Source of the DNA: Hymenobacter cyanobacteriorum
GTDB taxonomy: Bacteria > Bacteroidota > Bacteroidia > Cytophagales > Hymenobacteraceae
Direction: 5' to 3'
Assembly: GCF_022631375.1 (NCBI RefSeq)
Contig: NZ_JALBGC010000003.1
Location: 62,001-126,000, forward strand
DNA: 64,000 nt
Positions 43,990 to 53,593 of this stretch are shown here, piece after piece. Position 1 is the stretch's first letter. Each line of letters begins with the position of its first letter. Made by a program: the position numbers and the translations under genes. Under the pieces are notes generated by a model. It was not told where the DNA came from. It was given only the letters and a program-made list of their open reading frames with translations, and did not search any database.

Positions 43990-45762
43990 TTACGCGCCCG
44001 TCGGCGCGGGCCCACCTTCGGAGGTGCCGCCCTCGCCGGCCGGGCCGCGGCCGCCGCGGCGGTTGCGGCCGCCACGGCCTTCGCCGCGCCCTTCGCGCGG
44101 GGCGCCGCTCTCGGGCCGACGCTCGCCGCCCTCGCGGCGCGGCCGGGCTTCTCCTCCTTCGGCCGCCGGGCGGGGCGGCGCACCGGCCGCATCGCCCCGG
44201 CGCGGCGCGTCGCCCCGGCGGTTACGGCCGCTTTCGGGCCGGGCCTCGCCGCTGCCTTCCGGCGCGGAAGCCGCGCCATCGCGCGGCGCATCGCTGCGGC
44301 CACGGCCACCGCGGCGGTTGAGGGGGCGGGCGGCGGCCCCGCGACGGCCCCGCTGCTCGGGCACATCGCCGAGAGCGGGCACCGGATTGTCCCCATCGCC
44401 GGGGCCAGGGCTGGTCATTTGCTCGGGCGGACGCGGGCCGCCGGGCGCGGCACCGGCCGGGCGACGGCCATCGCGCGGGGCGCGGGGCTCGCGGGCCGGG
44501 CGGCCTTCGCGGCCCTCTCGCGGCGCACGCGGCTCGGCGGGGGCGGCACCGGGCTCCCGGGCGGCGCGGGGCTCGCGGCTTTCCCGTCCTTCGCGCGGGG
44601 CGCGGGCTTCGGCGGGGGCGGCATCGCCTTCGCCGCGGCCCTTTTTGCGCTTGCTGCGCTTGCCGCTCGACTTAATTTTATCGTCCAAGCGGTCGAGCGA
44701 ACCTTCCACGATGGCCGATACTTCGGGCTCGGGAGCTTCCTCACGCGGGGGCAGCAGGCTTTCGATGACTTCGCCGCGCTTGTTCATTTCCAGCAGCTCG
44801 CGCACGCGGGCCGTGTCCAGCATCACCCAGTTGTTATCGCCCTTGAAGGCAAACCACATGCGGCGACGGAAGATGTCGGTTTTCTGCAAAAAAGCCTCGC
44901 CCTTGCTGGTTTTGAGGGGGCGCTGCACCTGCGGAATGTCCTTCAGGGCATCGAGGTAGGCGTCGAGCTCGTAGTTGAGGCAGCACTTGAGGCGGCCGCA
45001 TTGGCCGGCCAGCTTCTGGGGGTTCAGGCTCAGGTTCTGGTAGCGGGCGGCGGTGGTGCTCACAGTTTTGAAGTCCGTCAGCCACGTCGAGCAGCACAGC
45101 TCGCGGCCGCAGATGCCGAGGCCGCCGATGCGGCCGGCTTCCTGGCGCAGCGAAATCTGGCGCATTTCCACACGCACCCGAAACTCGTCGGCCAGCCGGC
45201 GAATGAGCTCGCGAAAATCGACCCGGTCGTCGGCCGAATAGTAGAACAGCGCGCGGGTGCGGTCGGCCTGGTATTCCACGTCGCTCAGCTTCATGCGCAG
45301 GCGCAGCTCGCTCACCATGGCTCGGGCCCGGAACATGGTGCCGGTTTCGAGGTCGCGCACGGCCTGCCACCGCTCCTCATCGTCGGGCGTGGCCACGCGC
45401 AGGATGTTGCGGATTTCCTTCGAGTCGGTCGGGATTTTCTTTTTGCGCATCTGCAGGCGCACCAGTTCGCCCTTCAGGCTCACGTGGCCCAGGTGCCAGC
45501 CGCTGCCGGCAGCATCGACCACCACGGCGTCGCCGGTCACGAGCGGCAGGCGCAAGTCGTTGCGCATGAATTCCTTGCGGCCGCCTTTGAAGCGCACTTC
45601 CACAAGGTCGAAGCCGGCAAACGAGTCGGGTATCTCCACATCCTGGAGCCAATCGAAAACATTCATGCGGTTGCAGCCGCCGGTGCTACAGCCGCCGTTG
45701 GATTTGCAGCCGCCCGGCTTGGTGCCGCAGCCGCCGCCGGAAGAACAGGTTGAACAAGCCAC
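43990..45762 (-). CDS. PSP1/RicT-domain protein with long RG/E-rich tail
   Basis: 590 residues from ATG 45762. The N-terminus is Cys/Gly-rich (MACSTCSSGGGCGTKPGGCK). The PSP1 domain (~50-320) contains DLVEVRFKGGRKEFMRN, VVDAAGSGWHLGHVSLKGEL, GGLGICGRELCCSTWL (~213-228) and GRLKCCLNYELDAYLDAL (~250-267). The cysteine pairs match RicT (YaaT), which with RicA and RicF binds Fe-S clusters and modulates RNase Y-dependent mRNA processing in Bacillus. Residues ~345-590 are a disordered tail of Arg/Gly/Glu/Pro repeats (APREGRE, RGGRGRSDAPRDG, GGRNRRGGRGPAG), RGG-like, suggesting RNA binding. Upstream partner of gldH. Confidence 0.92.
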   Translation of the reverse strand: MACSTCSSGGGCGTKPGGCKSNGGCSTGGCNRMNVFDWLQDVEIPDSFAGFDLVEVRFKGGRKEFMRNDLRLPLVTGDAVVVDAAGSGWHLGHVSLKGELVRLQMRKKKIPTDSKEIRNILRVATPDDEERWQAVRDLETGTMFRARAMVSELRLRMKLSDVEYQADRTRALFYYSADDRVDFRELIRRLADEFRVRVEMRQISLRQEAGRIGGLGICGRELCCSTWLTDFKTVSTTAARYQNLSLNPQKLAGQCGRLKCCLNYELDAYLDALKDIPQVQRPLKTSKGEAFLQKTDIFRRRMWFAFKGDNNWVMLDTARVRELLEMNKRGEVIESLLPPREEAPEPEVSAIVEGSLDRLDDKIKSSGKRSKRKKGRGEGDAAPAEARAPREGRESREPRAAREPGAAPAEPRAPREGREGRPAREPRAPRDGRRPAGAAPGGPRPPEQMTSPGPGDGDNPVPALGDVPEQRGRRGAAARPLNRRGGRGRSDAPRDGAASAPEGSGEARPESGRNRRGDAPRRGDAAGAPPRPAAEGGEARPRREGGERRPESGAPREGRGEGRGGRNRRGGRGPAGEGGTSEGGPAPTGA

Positions 45763-46182
45763 TGGTCAGATACTTATATAGTTGAGCGAAAAGCAGGTTT
45801 TCGCGAAAATTCGGTTCCTAGCAAAGATACACAATTAGGCCAGCGGGGGGGCACCGGCCGCAGCCCGGGCTGCCACGGCTGGTTGAACCCTTCTCCGCCC
45901 GAGCAGCCATCAGCCAGATAAGGGCCGCGGGTGAAGCAACCTCGACTCTAATCCAAAGTTCTGGTTTTGCTTATTTCATTATTCTAATAGTTTATTAGAC
46001 TGTCGTTTACAAAATTTTGGCATTAATGATAATTATTCAGGTCAAAAAATGCCGTTTTATACGCCAAATGGCCGGTTTTTTAGACTATTTGCAAAATATT
46101 GGTCATTTCGCACTACTTGCTCGCAATTTTTCGCCCTCTATATTCGCCCATCATTCACCAAACACTCACACTAAAAAGTTCT
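45763..46182. other. Intergenic region between PSP1/RicT and the M57 gene
   Basis: 420 bases between divergent genes; no credible gene. The second half (~45950-46180) is AT-rich and should contain the M57 promoter. A 7-bp inverted repeat TCTAATA-GTT-TATTAGA at 45983-45999 is a possible operator. Confidence 0.45.
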
Positions 46183-46995
46183 ATGAAAAAATTCAAACTT
46201 CTCCCACTATTCGCCCTGCTCGGCGGTGCCCTGACGATTTCGTCGTGCAGCAAGAAAGAGGAAGCCGCTGCTGCTCCTGCCTCTACCACGGTTTCGGCCG
46301 ATGCCATGGCCCAAATCAAAGCACTGGGCTTTAGCACCCAGAACGTGAAAGTAGTGGAAGGCGGCTACGTAGTGGAAGGCGACATGCTGCTGACCCCCGA
46401 GCTGTTGGCCAGCGCTCCCGGCTACTCCACGCTCCGCGTAGGCCAGGATGAGCAATACCGCACGACCAATCTGGTAGGCAGCCTGCCCCGGGTAATTACC
46501 GTGAGCATCAGCAGCTCGTTTCCTTCGGCTTACGTGTCGGCCATCGACGAAGCCATTCGCCGCTACAACGCGGAAGGCCTGCGCATCAGCTTCCGCCGCG
46601 TGTCGTCGGGCGCCGAAATGCCGGTGAAATACTCGTCGAACCTCGGCCCCGGCGTGCTGGGCCAGTCGGGTGGCTTCCCCAGCGGTGGCAACCCTGCCCC
46701 AGGCTTCACGCTGGTGCCCAACGTAATTAACAGCTCGAACATCAACTACATCGCCACCATCATGGCCCACGAGATGGGCCACTGCGTTGGCATGCGCCAC
46801 ACCGACTACTACAACCGCGCTTATAGCTGCGGTGGCAGTGCCTCGAACGAAGGCGCCAGCACGGTGGGTGCCATCCTCATCCCCGGCACGCCTTCGACGG
46901 CCGAGCCGAACTCGTGGATGCTGGCCTGCGTGGGCAACGGCGTAAACCGCCCCTTCACCACCAACGACCGCACGGCGCTGAACTACATCTACTAG
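46183..46995 (+). CDS. M57 family (dual-action HEIGH-type) zinc metalloprotease lipoprotein
   Basis: 270 residues from ATG 46183. The signal sequence MKKFKLLPLFALLGGALTIS runs into a lipobox (ISSC, Cys22), so it is a lipoprotein. The zinc site MAHEMGHCVGMRHTD (~198-212) is HExxHxxGxxH, and the preceding YVSAIDEAIRRYNAEGLRISF plus INYIATI are typical of the M57/dual-action HEIGH metalloproteases of Bacteroidota. A single zinc domain of usual length. Substrate unknown. Followed by a strong terminator. Confidence 0.93.
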   Translation: MKKFKLLPLFALLGGALTISSCSKKEEAAAAPASTTVSADAMAQIKALGFSTQNVKVVEGGYVVEGDMLLTPELLASAPGYSTLRVGQDEQYRTTNLVGSLPRVITVSISSSFPSAYVSAIDEAIRRYNAEGLRISFRRVSSGAEMPVKYSSNLGPGVLGQSGGFPSGGNPAPGFTLVPNVINSSNINYIATIMAHEMGHCVGMRHTDYYNRAYSCGGSASNEGASTVGAILIPGTPSTAEPNSWMLACVGNGVNRPFTTNDRTALNYIY

Positions 46996-47017
46996 CCTCG
47001 GCTGGTAGTTGAAACAG

Positions 47018-47051
47018 AAAAAGCCCCGGCTCACGCGAGCCGGGGCTTTTT
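47018..47051 (+). terminator. Terminator after the M57 gene
   Basis: AAAAGCCCCGGCTC pairs perfectly with GAGCCGGGGCTTTT, loop ACGC. Confidence 0.92.
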
Positions 47052-47089
47052 GTTTGCGCTTTAGCTGCGTTGCAGCCTATCCGTCCCTC

Positions 47090-47175
47090 TGTCATCCTGA
47101 GTTGGCGAAGGCCCTTGTCCCGATTGAACAACGGCAGCACAACCGGGACAAAGGCCTTCGCCAGCCCAGAATGGC
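47090..47175. repeat. Divergent TGTCATCCTGAG-type palindrome
   Basis: The left arm (GTCATCCTGAGTTGGCGAAG and GCCCTTGTCCCG) is mirrored by CGGGACAAAGGCC and TTCGCCAGCCCAGAATGGC. Same general design as the family at 54435, but with different internal sequence. Confidence 0.7.
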
Positions 47176-47227
47176 GAGATAGTGCACGATGAACACGCGG
47201 TGATTTGACCCAAACCAAGCCGGCTCT

Positions 47228-49870
47228 TTACTGCACCACTACCCGAATTATCTGTTGGGCCTGCCCTGCTACCTGCACGCGCAGCAGGTACAAGCCGGGC
47301 CGCAGTTCACTGGTGTCAAGCTGGTTAATTTGGCCGTTTACCGTGGTTTCCCGTTGGAAGCGGCCCAGCATGTCGTAGAGCTGCACACTGACCACGTCGG
47401 AGGTGTTCACCACCAATTGCAACGGCTGCCCGGCCGTTACCGGATTGGGATAGGCCTGGGCCAGGCCGGCTCGCAGCAGGAAAGCTTCTTCGAGACTGCT
47501 GTAGAACTGCTGGCCGGCCACATTGTCGAGCCGCACGCGGTAGAGGTAGCGCCCGGCAGCCGGCGGCTGGTCGGTGAAGGTGAACGTGGGGCTGGTAACC
47601 GGGCTGATGGTTTGCACGGCCTCAAAGCTGCCATCGGGCCGCTGGCGCTCTAGCGTGGCTGCTTTCAGGCGGTACACCGTACCGAGCACCACATCAAACC
47701 GAATAACAGCGTCAATCAACTGCCGGGGCAGGAAGGAACGGAAATAGCACGCCGTGCCCGAAGCAGTGTAATTGATGGTGGTCCCGGCCTGGCCCACGCG
47801 CCCGCCCACAATGGGCGCCACGGCATAATACAGCACCGGCAGCTGCGCACGGCTGAGTACCAGCGCCGTATCGGCCGTTTGCGCCAGCGGCTCCAGGTAC
47901 GTCGCGCCGAGCTGATACACCTGGTAGCGGGTTACGCCGGGGATGCGCGCCCATTGCAACAATGCTTCCTCGGGGCAAGCGTAGCCGACCTGCAGCACCT
48001 GCGCACGCACAATGGTGAACGTATCGGACACGAATTCGCTGCCGCCGCTCACCAGCCGCAGCTGGGCCAGCGTGGCGGTATCGGGCACGGCCCAGGTGGC
48101 GCGGGTGGCGGCCAGCGGCACGGCGGCATTCAGCACGCGCCAGCCGGTGCGGCCCACGGGGCGGTAGTCGAGGCGGGCGGTAGCGGCGGCCGGGCCGCTC
48201 CACTGCCAGCGCAGCGTGGCGGTGGTGCTGGGGCGCAGGCTTTCGGGGCGCGTGGGATAGGTCCAGATGAGACCGGGCGGGTTGATTTCGTAAGCTAGGC
48301 TGAATGCTTGCGGGCCCTGCGGCACGGCAAAGCCGCGCACGTGCAGCTCGTAGGTGCCGGCGGCGGGCAGCGCCAGGGTAATCTGCTCGGCGTTGTTGAG
48401 GTGGTCGGCGCGGCGGCGGGCGGGGCGGGCCAGCGAGTCGGCGTGTGGGTAGGGGCTCAGGGCCCAGGGCAGCCAGCGCTGGCCCCCATTCACGGCCACC
48501 AGTTCCAGGTCGAGGTCGTTGACGAGGGCCGTGGCGGCATTGGCGGCGGCGGCCGGGTCGCTCCAGACGAGCGTGACTTTCAGCTGCTGCTGGCCGGCGG
48601 GCACCGTGATGGTGAAGACCTTATCGGTTCCAGTTGTGGCATTGCCTCCAAAGAAGCGGCCGGCGCGCATGGTGCTCACGGCCCCAAGCGCATCGGCCTG
48701 GCCAAAGCCACTCAGGTAGTCGACTTCAGCCGTGCCCAGGTCGTCGGCGCTGTTCAGGAGCACGGCTTTGACCAGGGCGGCGGGCGGCAGGGCGCCGGCA
48801 TGCTGGTCGCGGTACTGCTGCTGCAGTAGGATGCTGATGCCCGACACCAGCGCGGCTGACTCCGACGAGCCGCCCTCGCCGTAGGCCACCAGTTCGGGCT
48901 TGAGGCGCCCATCGTAGGCCGGGCCGCGCGAGCTGAGGGCGGCTACCTGCCCGCTGGGGTCGGTGGCGCCCACGGCCAGCGTGTTCTTCGACATTTTGAA
49001 CTGCCCGGTGATGTTGGCAAACTTCGCAATGCCTTTGTAGGGGCCATCGGCGCTGGCCGCCGTGCCCACGTTGCCGGCCGAAAACACGTGCAGCAGCTGC
49101 GGAAACTGCTGGGTGTGCTGGTCGTAGGCCTGGGCTTCAAGCCCGTAGTAGTTCTCAATATTGCCCACGCCGTACGAGTGGTTTTGTACCGACACCCCGG
49201 CCTGAGTGAGCTGGGTGCCGTCGTCGGGCAGGAAATTGGCGAAGCTGGACGTGGCCAGCCGCACGGCGCGCGCCGCGCCCCGGCCCAGCGGGTCGGAGTT
49301 GCCGGCCCCGCCCAGCAGCGTGGCCATGGCCGTGGCGTGGTCGGAATACGGTTTAGCGAAAGCTCCCGGGTTCACCACCCGGCCTTTCAAATCAATATCA
49401 TCGGGGTCGAAGGGCAACTCTTTCACCGAGGCCGTCAGGCCCTGGCCGGTGAGGTCGGGGAAGCGGGCGTGGACGGTCGAAATAGCATTCACCGCCAAGT
49501 CGGAATTGCCCAAGCGGCGCTCTTCATAGGCGCGGCGGGCGGCCACGTCCACAAACTCCACGCCCGGCACGGCCGCCAGCTGCGCCGCCGTGAGGCCGGC
49601 CACGGTGAGCGTGCGGCCATCGGGGCCGGGCTGGGCGAGCCGGGCGGCAGGCTGTTGTCGCGCCCACTGCCGGAAAGCAGCCGGGTCGGCCACGCGGATG
49701 CGGAGCGGTCGGGCCGTGCCCTGCGCATCGGCCGCCCGCAGGGCCGGGGCCAGCCGCGCTGGGGCCGGGCGCGGCGCGGGCTGGGCCAGCAGCAACTGGG
49801 GCAGTAGCAGCAGCGCCAGCAGCAACCTGGGTTGTCGGCGCATCAGGAAGTTGCTTGAGACTGGCCGCAT
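47228..49870 (-). CDS. S8 (subtilisin-like) serine protease with T9SS type A sorting domain
   Basis: 880 residues from ATG 49870; the second ATG (49843) begins MRRQPRLLLALLLLPQLLLAQ, the core of the signal peptide, and is an alternative start. A pro-region (~30-105) precedes the catalytic domain: SVKELPFDPDDIDLKGR (Asp region), YSDHATAMATLLGGAGN (His ~177), HVFSAGNVGTAASADG (oxyanion Asn ~263) and GGSSESAALVSGISILL (Ser ~336, a GTSxxxP variant). Beta-sandwich domains follow (P-domain-like, then fibronectin-like). The C-terminus (AYPNPVTAGQPLQLVVN ... LRPGLYLLRVQVAGQ) is a T9SS type A sorting domain. A secreted or surface-attached protease. Confidence 0.92.
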   Translation of the reverse strand: MRPVSSNFLMRRQPRLLLALLLLPQLLLAQPAPRPAPARLAPALRAADAQGTARPLRIRVADPAAFRQWARQQPAARLAQPGPDGRTLTVAGLTAAQLAAVPGVEFVDVAARRAYEERRLGNSDLAVNAISTVHARFPDLTGQGLTASVKELPFDPDDIDLKGRVVNPGAFAKPYSDHATAMATLLGGAGNSDPLGRGAARAVRLATSSFANFLPDDGTQLTQAGVSVQNHSYGVGNIENYYGLEAQAYDQHTQQFPQLLHVFSAGNVGTAASADGPYKGIAKFANITGQFKMSKNTLAVGATDPSGQVAALSSRGPAYDGRLKPELVAYGEGGSSESAALVSGISILLQQQYRDQHAGALPPAALVKAVLLNSADDLGTAEVDYLSGFGQADALGAVSTMRAGRFFGGNATTGTDKVFTITVPAGQQQLKVTLVWSDPAAAANAATALVNDLDLELVAVNGGQRWLPWALSPYPHADSLARPARRRADHLNNAEQITLALPAAGTYELHVRGFAVPQGPQAFSLAYEINPPGLIWTYPTRPESLRPSTTATLRWQWSGPAAATARLDYRPVGRTGWRVLNAAVPLAATRATWAVPDTATLAQLRLVSGGSEFVSDTFTIVRAQVLQVGYACPEEALLQWARIPGVTRYQVYQLGATYLEPLAQTADTALVLSRAQLPVLYYAVAPIVGGRVGQAGTTINYTASGTACYFRSFLPRQLIDAVIRFDVVLGTVYRLKAATLERQRPDGSFEAVQTISPVTSPTFTFTDQPPAAGRYLYRVRLDNVAGQQFYSSLEEAFLLRAGLAQAYPNPVTAGQPLQLVVNTSDVVSVQLYDMLGRFQRETTVNGQINQLDTSELRPGLYLLRVQVAGQAQQIIRVVVQ

Positions 49871-50080
49871 GGGTATGAAGTGAATTGAGCAGGATGGGCT
49901 TGCCAAAGATAAAGCCGGGCCCTCGCTACGACGGCTGTTGGGCTGGCCCTATCGGGTTGGGCCTAATTATCATCGGGCGCACTTATCCTTTTCTGAGCAT
50001 CGTTACCACAAGCAGTGGGGCGCATTGCCGCCGTAATAAGCTTCGCGGGGGTCAAATGCGGGCTTGCACAACACGCGCCA

Positions 50081-51175
50081 CTAGTTGATGCGCCGAATAG
50101 TCGTGCCATCGGTAACGAAGAGCCTCCCTTCCGCATCTACGGCAATACCGAAAGGGCCCACAAACCGGGCTTGGGGACCGGGTCCGTCGGTGTGGCCGAT
50201 TTTCAGGGTCATGCCGGCCAAGGTCGATACCTCACCCGACGCGGAAATTTTGCGAATGGTGCAGTTCAGATGGTCGGCCACGTACACGTTGCCGATGCCA
50301 TCGATGGCCACGCCCGTGGGAAACAGGAAACGGGCCGCACTGCCCGGGCCGTCGGTGCCGCCGTGGTGGCGGGCCTGTCCGGCCAGGGTAGTCACCGTGC
50401 CGTCGGGCGCTACTTTGCGAATGGCATGGTTGCCATTGTCGGCCACGTACACGTTGCCCGCGGCGTCGACGGCAACCCCGACCGGGTGGTAAAATCGTGC
50501 TGCTGGTCCGGCACCGTCGGCACTGCCTTTTTGCCGGGCCATGCCAGCCAGCGTTGTAACGCTTCCGGCCGGCGTGATTTTGCGGATGGTGTGGTTCTCA
50601 GTATCGGCCACGTACACCGTGCCGGCAGCATCGACGGCCACGCCGTGGGGCAGGTTGAAACGGGCCGCAGCGGCCGGGCCATCGGCACTGCCCTTGGCCC
50701 CGGCCACGCCGGCCAGGGTGGTTACGGTTCCGGTCGAGGATATTTTCCGCAGGGTGAAATTGTCGGCATCGGTTACGTATAGCGTACCGCTGGCATCGAT
50801 GGCCACGCCCACGGGATGATAGAATCGAGCGGCTGCTCCAAGGCCATCGGCACTGCCTCGGCTACCGGCTACCCCTGCCACGGTCGTGACCACGCCAGTG
50901 GGCATGATTTTGCGCACCGTCATATTCTCATCATCAACCACGTAGAGCGTCCCATCGGCGGCAAGGGCCAGCCCCATGGGATAAGCAAACAGGGCCTCGG
51001 AACCGGGCCCGTCGGCGTTGCCTTTGCGGTTATCGGCAGCCCCGGCCAGCGTGGTTACGGTAGCAGCCGACTCGTACGGCGTAGGCTTGGCCGGAACGAA
51101 TAAAATACGCTGGGCCTGCGCCGAAATAGCAAACAACCCCAATAAAGCAGTCTGGCACAGGAAACGGCAACGCAT
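50081..51175 (-). CDS. Secreted six-repeat NHL beta-propeller protein
   Basis: 364 residues from ATG 51175 (MRCRFLCQTALLGLFAISAQ, a signal peptide). Six tandem NHL repeats of ~53 residues, each of the form VTTLAGxAGxxGSADGxGxxARFxxPxGVAVDAxGxxYVADxxNxxIRKI, should close a six-bladed propeller. NHL propellers bind proteins, RNA or glycans; no enzymatic residue is recognised. Repeats are highly similar, so copy-number change by recombination is possible. No T9SS tail is seen. Its 3' side has ~210 non-coding bases before the S8 gene region. Confidence 0.92.
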   Translation of the reverse strand: MRCRFLCQTALLGLFAISAQAQRILFVPAKPTPYESAATVTTLAGAADNRKGNADGPGSEALFAYPMGLALAADGTLYVVDDENMTVRKIMPTGVVTTVAGVAGSRGSADGLGAAARFYHPVGVAIDASGTLYVTDADNFTLRKISSTGTVTTLAGVAGAKGSADGPAAAARFNLPHGVAVDAAGTVYVADTENHTIRKITPAGSVTTLAGMARQKGSADGAGPAARFYHPVGVAVDAAGNVYVADNGNHAIRKVAPDGTVTTLAGQARHHGGTDGPGSAARFLFPTGVAIDGIGNVYVADHLNCTIRKISASGEVSTLAGMTLKIGHTDGPGPQARFVGPFGIAVDAEGRLFVTDGTTIRRIN

Positions 51176-51227
51176 GAAGAAATTTTCGGGTAAGGCGGAT
51201 ATCGAAGGTAGTCTCGACCAACGCAAA

Positions 51228-51254
51228 ACGCCCCGACCAAACCGGCCGGGGCGT
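51228..51254 (-). terminator. Terminator of the alcohol dehydrogenase gene
   Basis: On the minus strand ACGCCCCG / CGGGGCGT form an 8-bp stem followed by TTTT, 60 bases after the dehydrogenase stop codon. Confidence 0.6.
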
Positions 51255-51313
51255 ATGTATTAGCGACTTGAAGCCACTAAAACTTCATCTGTTTCTCGTG
51301 GTCGCACCAATGC

Positions 51314-52480
51314 CTATTCGCCGGGCTTCAGCACCACTTTCACGCAGCCGTCCTTTTTGTGGCGGAAGATGTCGTAGCCGTGCGGGGCCTGCGAGAGCGG
51401 CAGGCGATGGGTGATGATATCATCCAGCTTCACGTCGCCGTTCGACACGTGTTGCATCAGCTTGTCGATGTGCTTGTGGGCGGGGGCCTGACCGGCCTGC
51501 ATGATGATGCCCTTGTCGAAGAACTGGTGGATGGGGAAGTTGTCGAAGGGCGAGGAGTACACGCCCAGCACCGACACAAAGCCGCCGCGGCGCACGGCGC
51601 TCATGCAGGCCAGCAGCACCTTGTCGGAACCTTTTTCGAGGTTGATGACGGCCTTGGCGCGGTCGCCCAGGCTGCGGTCGGGCTCGAAGCCCACGGCCTC
51701 CACGCACACGTCGGCTCCGTAGCCGTTGCTCATGCTGCGGATTTCATCAACCACCTGCTTGTTGCTTTCCCAGAGAATGCCTTCGGCTTTGGCGGCTTTT
51801 TTGGCCATGTCGAGGCGGTACTGCTGGGTGTCGACGATGATAACGCGGCTGGCGCCGCGCAGCCAGGCCGACTTAGCAGCCATGATTCCCACTGGGCCGG
51901 CCCCAAAAATGGCCACGATTTCGCCGCCCTTCACCCCGGCCCAGTCGATGCCGGAATAGCCAGTCGGGAAGATGTCGGTGAGGAAGAGCACCTGCTCGTC
52001 GGTCAGGTTATCGGGCACTTTGCGGGGGCCGTTGTTGGCGTAGGGCACGCGCACGTACTCGGCCTGGCCGCCGTCGTAGCCGCCATACAGGCTGGTATAG
52101 CCGAACAGGGCCCCGCCCTTTTCGGTCATCAGGCCGCCCTCGGGGCCGTAGTGGTCGGGGTTGGAGTTTTCGCAGTGGCCCGGCAGGTCGTGGTTGCAAA
52201 ACAGGCAGTGGCCGCAGGCCACCGGGAAGGGCACCACCACGCGGTCGCCGCGCTTGAGGTTCGTTACGCCCTTGCCCACTTCCTCCACAATGCCCATGAA
52301 CTCGTGGCCGAGCGTTTGGGGTGTGGGCTGCGGAATGCTGCCGTTGTAGATGTGCAAATCGGACCCGCAAATGGCTGTGCTGGTGACGCGGATGATGGCA
52401 TCGCGCGACTCGTGGATTTCGGGGTCGTCGACGGTATCGACCCGCACATCACGGGGGCCGTGAATTCGGAGAGCTTTCAT
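51314..52480 (-). CDS. Zinc-dependent alcohol dehydrogenase (formaldehyde-dehydrogenase-like)
   Basis: 388 residues, a medium-chain dehydrogenase. Catalytic zinc ligands: C38 (TAICGSDLH) and H59-E60 (TLGHEFMG); structural zinc Cys89, 92, 95 and 103 (ACGHCLFCNHDLPGHC). The Rossmann fold is at VAIFGAGPVGIMAAKSA (~190-206). The insert GGLMTEKGGALFGYTSLYGGYDGGQAEYVRVPYAN and the PHGYDIFRHKKDGCVKVVLKP end are typical of glutathione-independent formaldehyde dehydrogenase-like enzymes of this length. It oxidises a primary alcohol or aldehyde with NAD(P). Cytosolic; single gene with its own terminator. Confidence 0.95.
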   Translation of the reverse strand: MKALRIHGPRDVRVDTVDDPEIHESRDAIIRVTSTAICGSDLHIYNGSIPQPTPQTLGHEFMGIVEEVGKGVTNLKRGDRVVVPFPVACGHCLFCNHDLPGHCENSNPDHYGPEGGLMTEKGGALFGYTSLYGGYDGGQAEYVRVPYANNGPRKVPDNLTDEQVLFLTDIFPTGYSGIDWAGVKGGEIVAIFGAGPVGIMAAKSAWLRGASRVIIVDTQQYRLDMAKKAAKAEGILWESNKQVVDEIRSMSNGYGADVCVEAVGFEPDRSLGDRAKAVINLEKGSDKVLLACMSAVRRGGFVSVLGVYSSPFDNFPIHQFFDKGIIMQAGQAPAHKHIDKLMQHVSNGDVKLDDIITHRLPLSQAPHGYDIFRHKKDGCVKVVLKPGE

Positions 52481-52594
52481 AAGGGGAAGGTTAGAAGTGT
52501 AAGAGCGTAAGCTTCTCCCCTAACGGTCTCGTTTTCCGGCGGGTTGCTATTGTTCAGCCCCAATGTCCGATAGCCTCAACCGTAGTACATAGCC

Positions 52595-53593
52595 TTACAT
52601 CTGATACACGGCTATTCCCGTCGTCGTGAAAATATAGGCGTACGTTTCGCCCACCAGCACTTGCCGTACCGCGCCGGGGTCGAGGCCGGCGGGTAGGGCC
52701 ACGCGCCGCTCGGTCTGGTTGTAGAGATGAAAGAAGTGGATGGCTCCGGCTTCGAGAAAGTACAGCTCGTCGCCCCGGAAGCCCACCGTGCTCAGCCCCG
52801 GAAAGGGCAGCTTCTTCTTGTAGTTGCCGAGGTTGTCGAACACATACACGCCCGTGCTGCGGTCCACGAGGTAGATGTTGTTTTGATACTGCCGGATGAA
52901 GCGGAAATCGGGCCGCGAGCGGCCAATGAGCAAATCGAGCGGCGTGCTCTGCACCGGGCGTAGGGTGTTGGGGTCGTATTCGCGCAGCGTGAGCGTGCTC
53001 TCATCGAGCAGCCAAATGTTGTTATCGGGGGCCAGCGTGGCCACGCGCACGGTGCCATCGAGCACGTCGCCCAGCCGCACCTCGCTGATGAGGGCTAGGA
53101 ACCTATCGAGCAACACGAGCTGCTGCCGGTCATCGTTGAAAATGAGCGTACTGGTCACGTTCCAGGCCTCCACCTGGGCTACGTGGCCGGGCTGGGTGGG
53201 TGCGTAGGTGTTCAGCGGCAGGCCTTCGGGGCCGTACTGGCGCAGGTTGTTGTCGGCATCGGCTACGTACAGCGCCCCGCGCCTATCCAGCGACGCGGCT
53301 CCCGGGTTCGGCAGCTTGATGAGCCGCAGCAGCTTCCAGGCGGCCACAGTAGGTGCGGCCGTGGCATCGAGCGGCGGCTGCGGGGCCGGCTGCACGGGGG
53401 CCACCGTTTGCTTAGCAGCGGGTGCGGCCGAGGCAGCGGAAGGCACGGTGGTTTGGGCGCGGGCGGCGGTGGCGAGGAGGAGAAGAATGGCGCAGGCGGC
53501 GCGCCTCACCCCCTGCCCCCCTCTCCGATGGAGAGGAGGCACCGGCAATGCGCCTAGCAAAATCGCTCTTACGAACCGGTGCCCCCTCTCCAT
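52595..53593 (-). CDS. Secreted propeller-like protein of unknown function
   Basis: About 332 residues from ATG 53593; GTG 53509 is a shorter alternative that starts a compact signal peptide (RRAACAILLLLATAARAQ). The frame is open to 53680, but that would overlap lpxH. After an Ala/Pro/Gln-rich linker (~50-80) the protein has NHL/propeller-like strands: GAASLDRRGALYVADADNNLRQ, VATLAPDNNIWLLDESTLTLREYD, NIYLVDRSTGVYVFDNLGNYKKKL and VLVGETYAYIFTTTGIAVYQM. The family is not named. The 5' end lies within an inverted repeat (53498-53623), which has probably changed the N-terminus. It is 38 bases from lpxH on the same strand and may be co-transcribed. Confidence 0.8.
   Translation of the reverse strand: MERGHRFVRAILLGALPVPPLHRRGGQGVRRAACAILLLLATAARAQTTVPSAASAAPAAKQTVAPVQPAPQPPLDATAAPTVAAWKLLRLIKLPNPGAASLDRRGALYVADADNNLRQYGPEGLPLNTYAPTQPGHVAQVEAWNVTSTLIFNDDRQQLVLLDRFLALISEVRLGDVLDGTVRVATLAPDNNIWLLDESTLTLREYDPNTLRPVQSTPLDLLIGRSRPDFRFIRQYQNNIYLVDRSTGVYVFDNLGNYKKKLPFPGLSTVGFRGDELYFLEAGAIHFFHLYNQTERRVALPAGLDPGAVRQVLVGETYAYIFTTTGIAVYQM

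Noticed and set aside
43984..45753. Plus-strand open frame opposite the PSP1/RicT gene
   Set aside because: The minus frame has the conserved PSP1 cysteine pairs; the plus frame is Ala/Arg/Gly-rich shadow.
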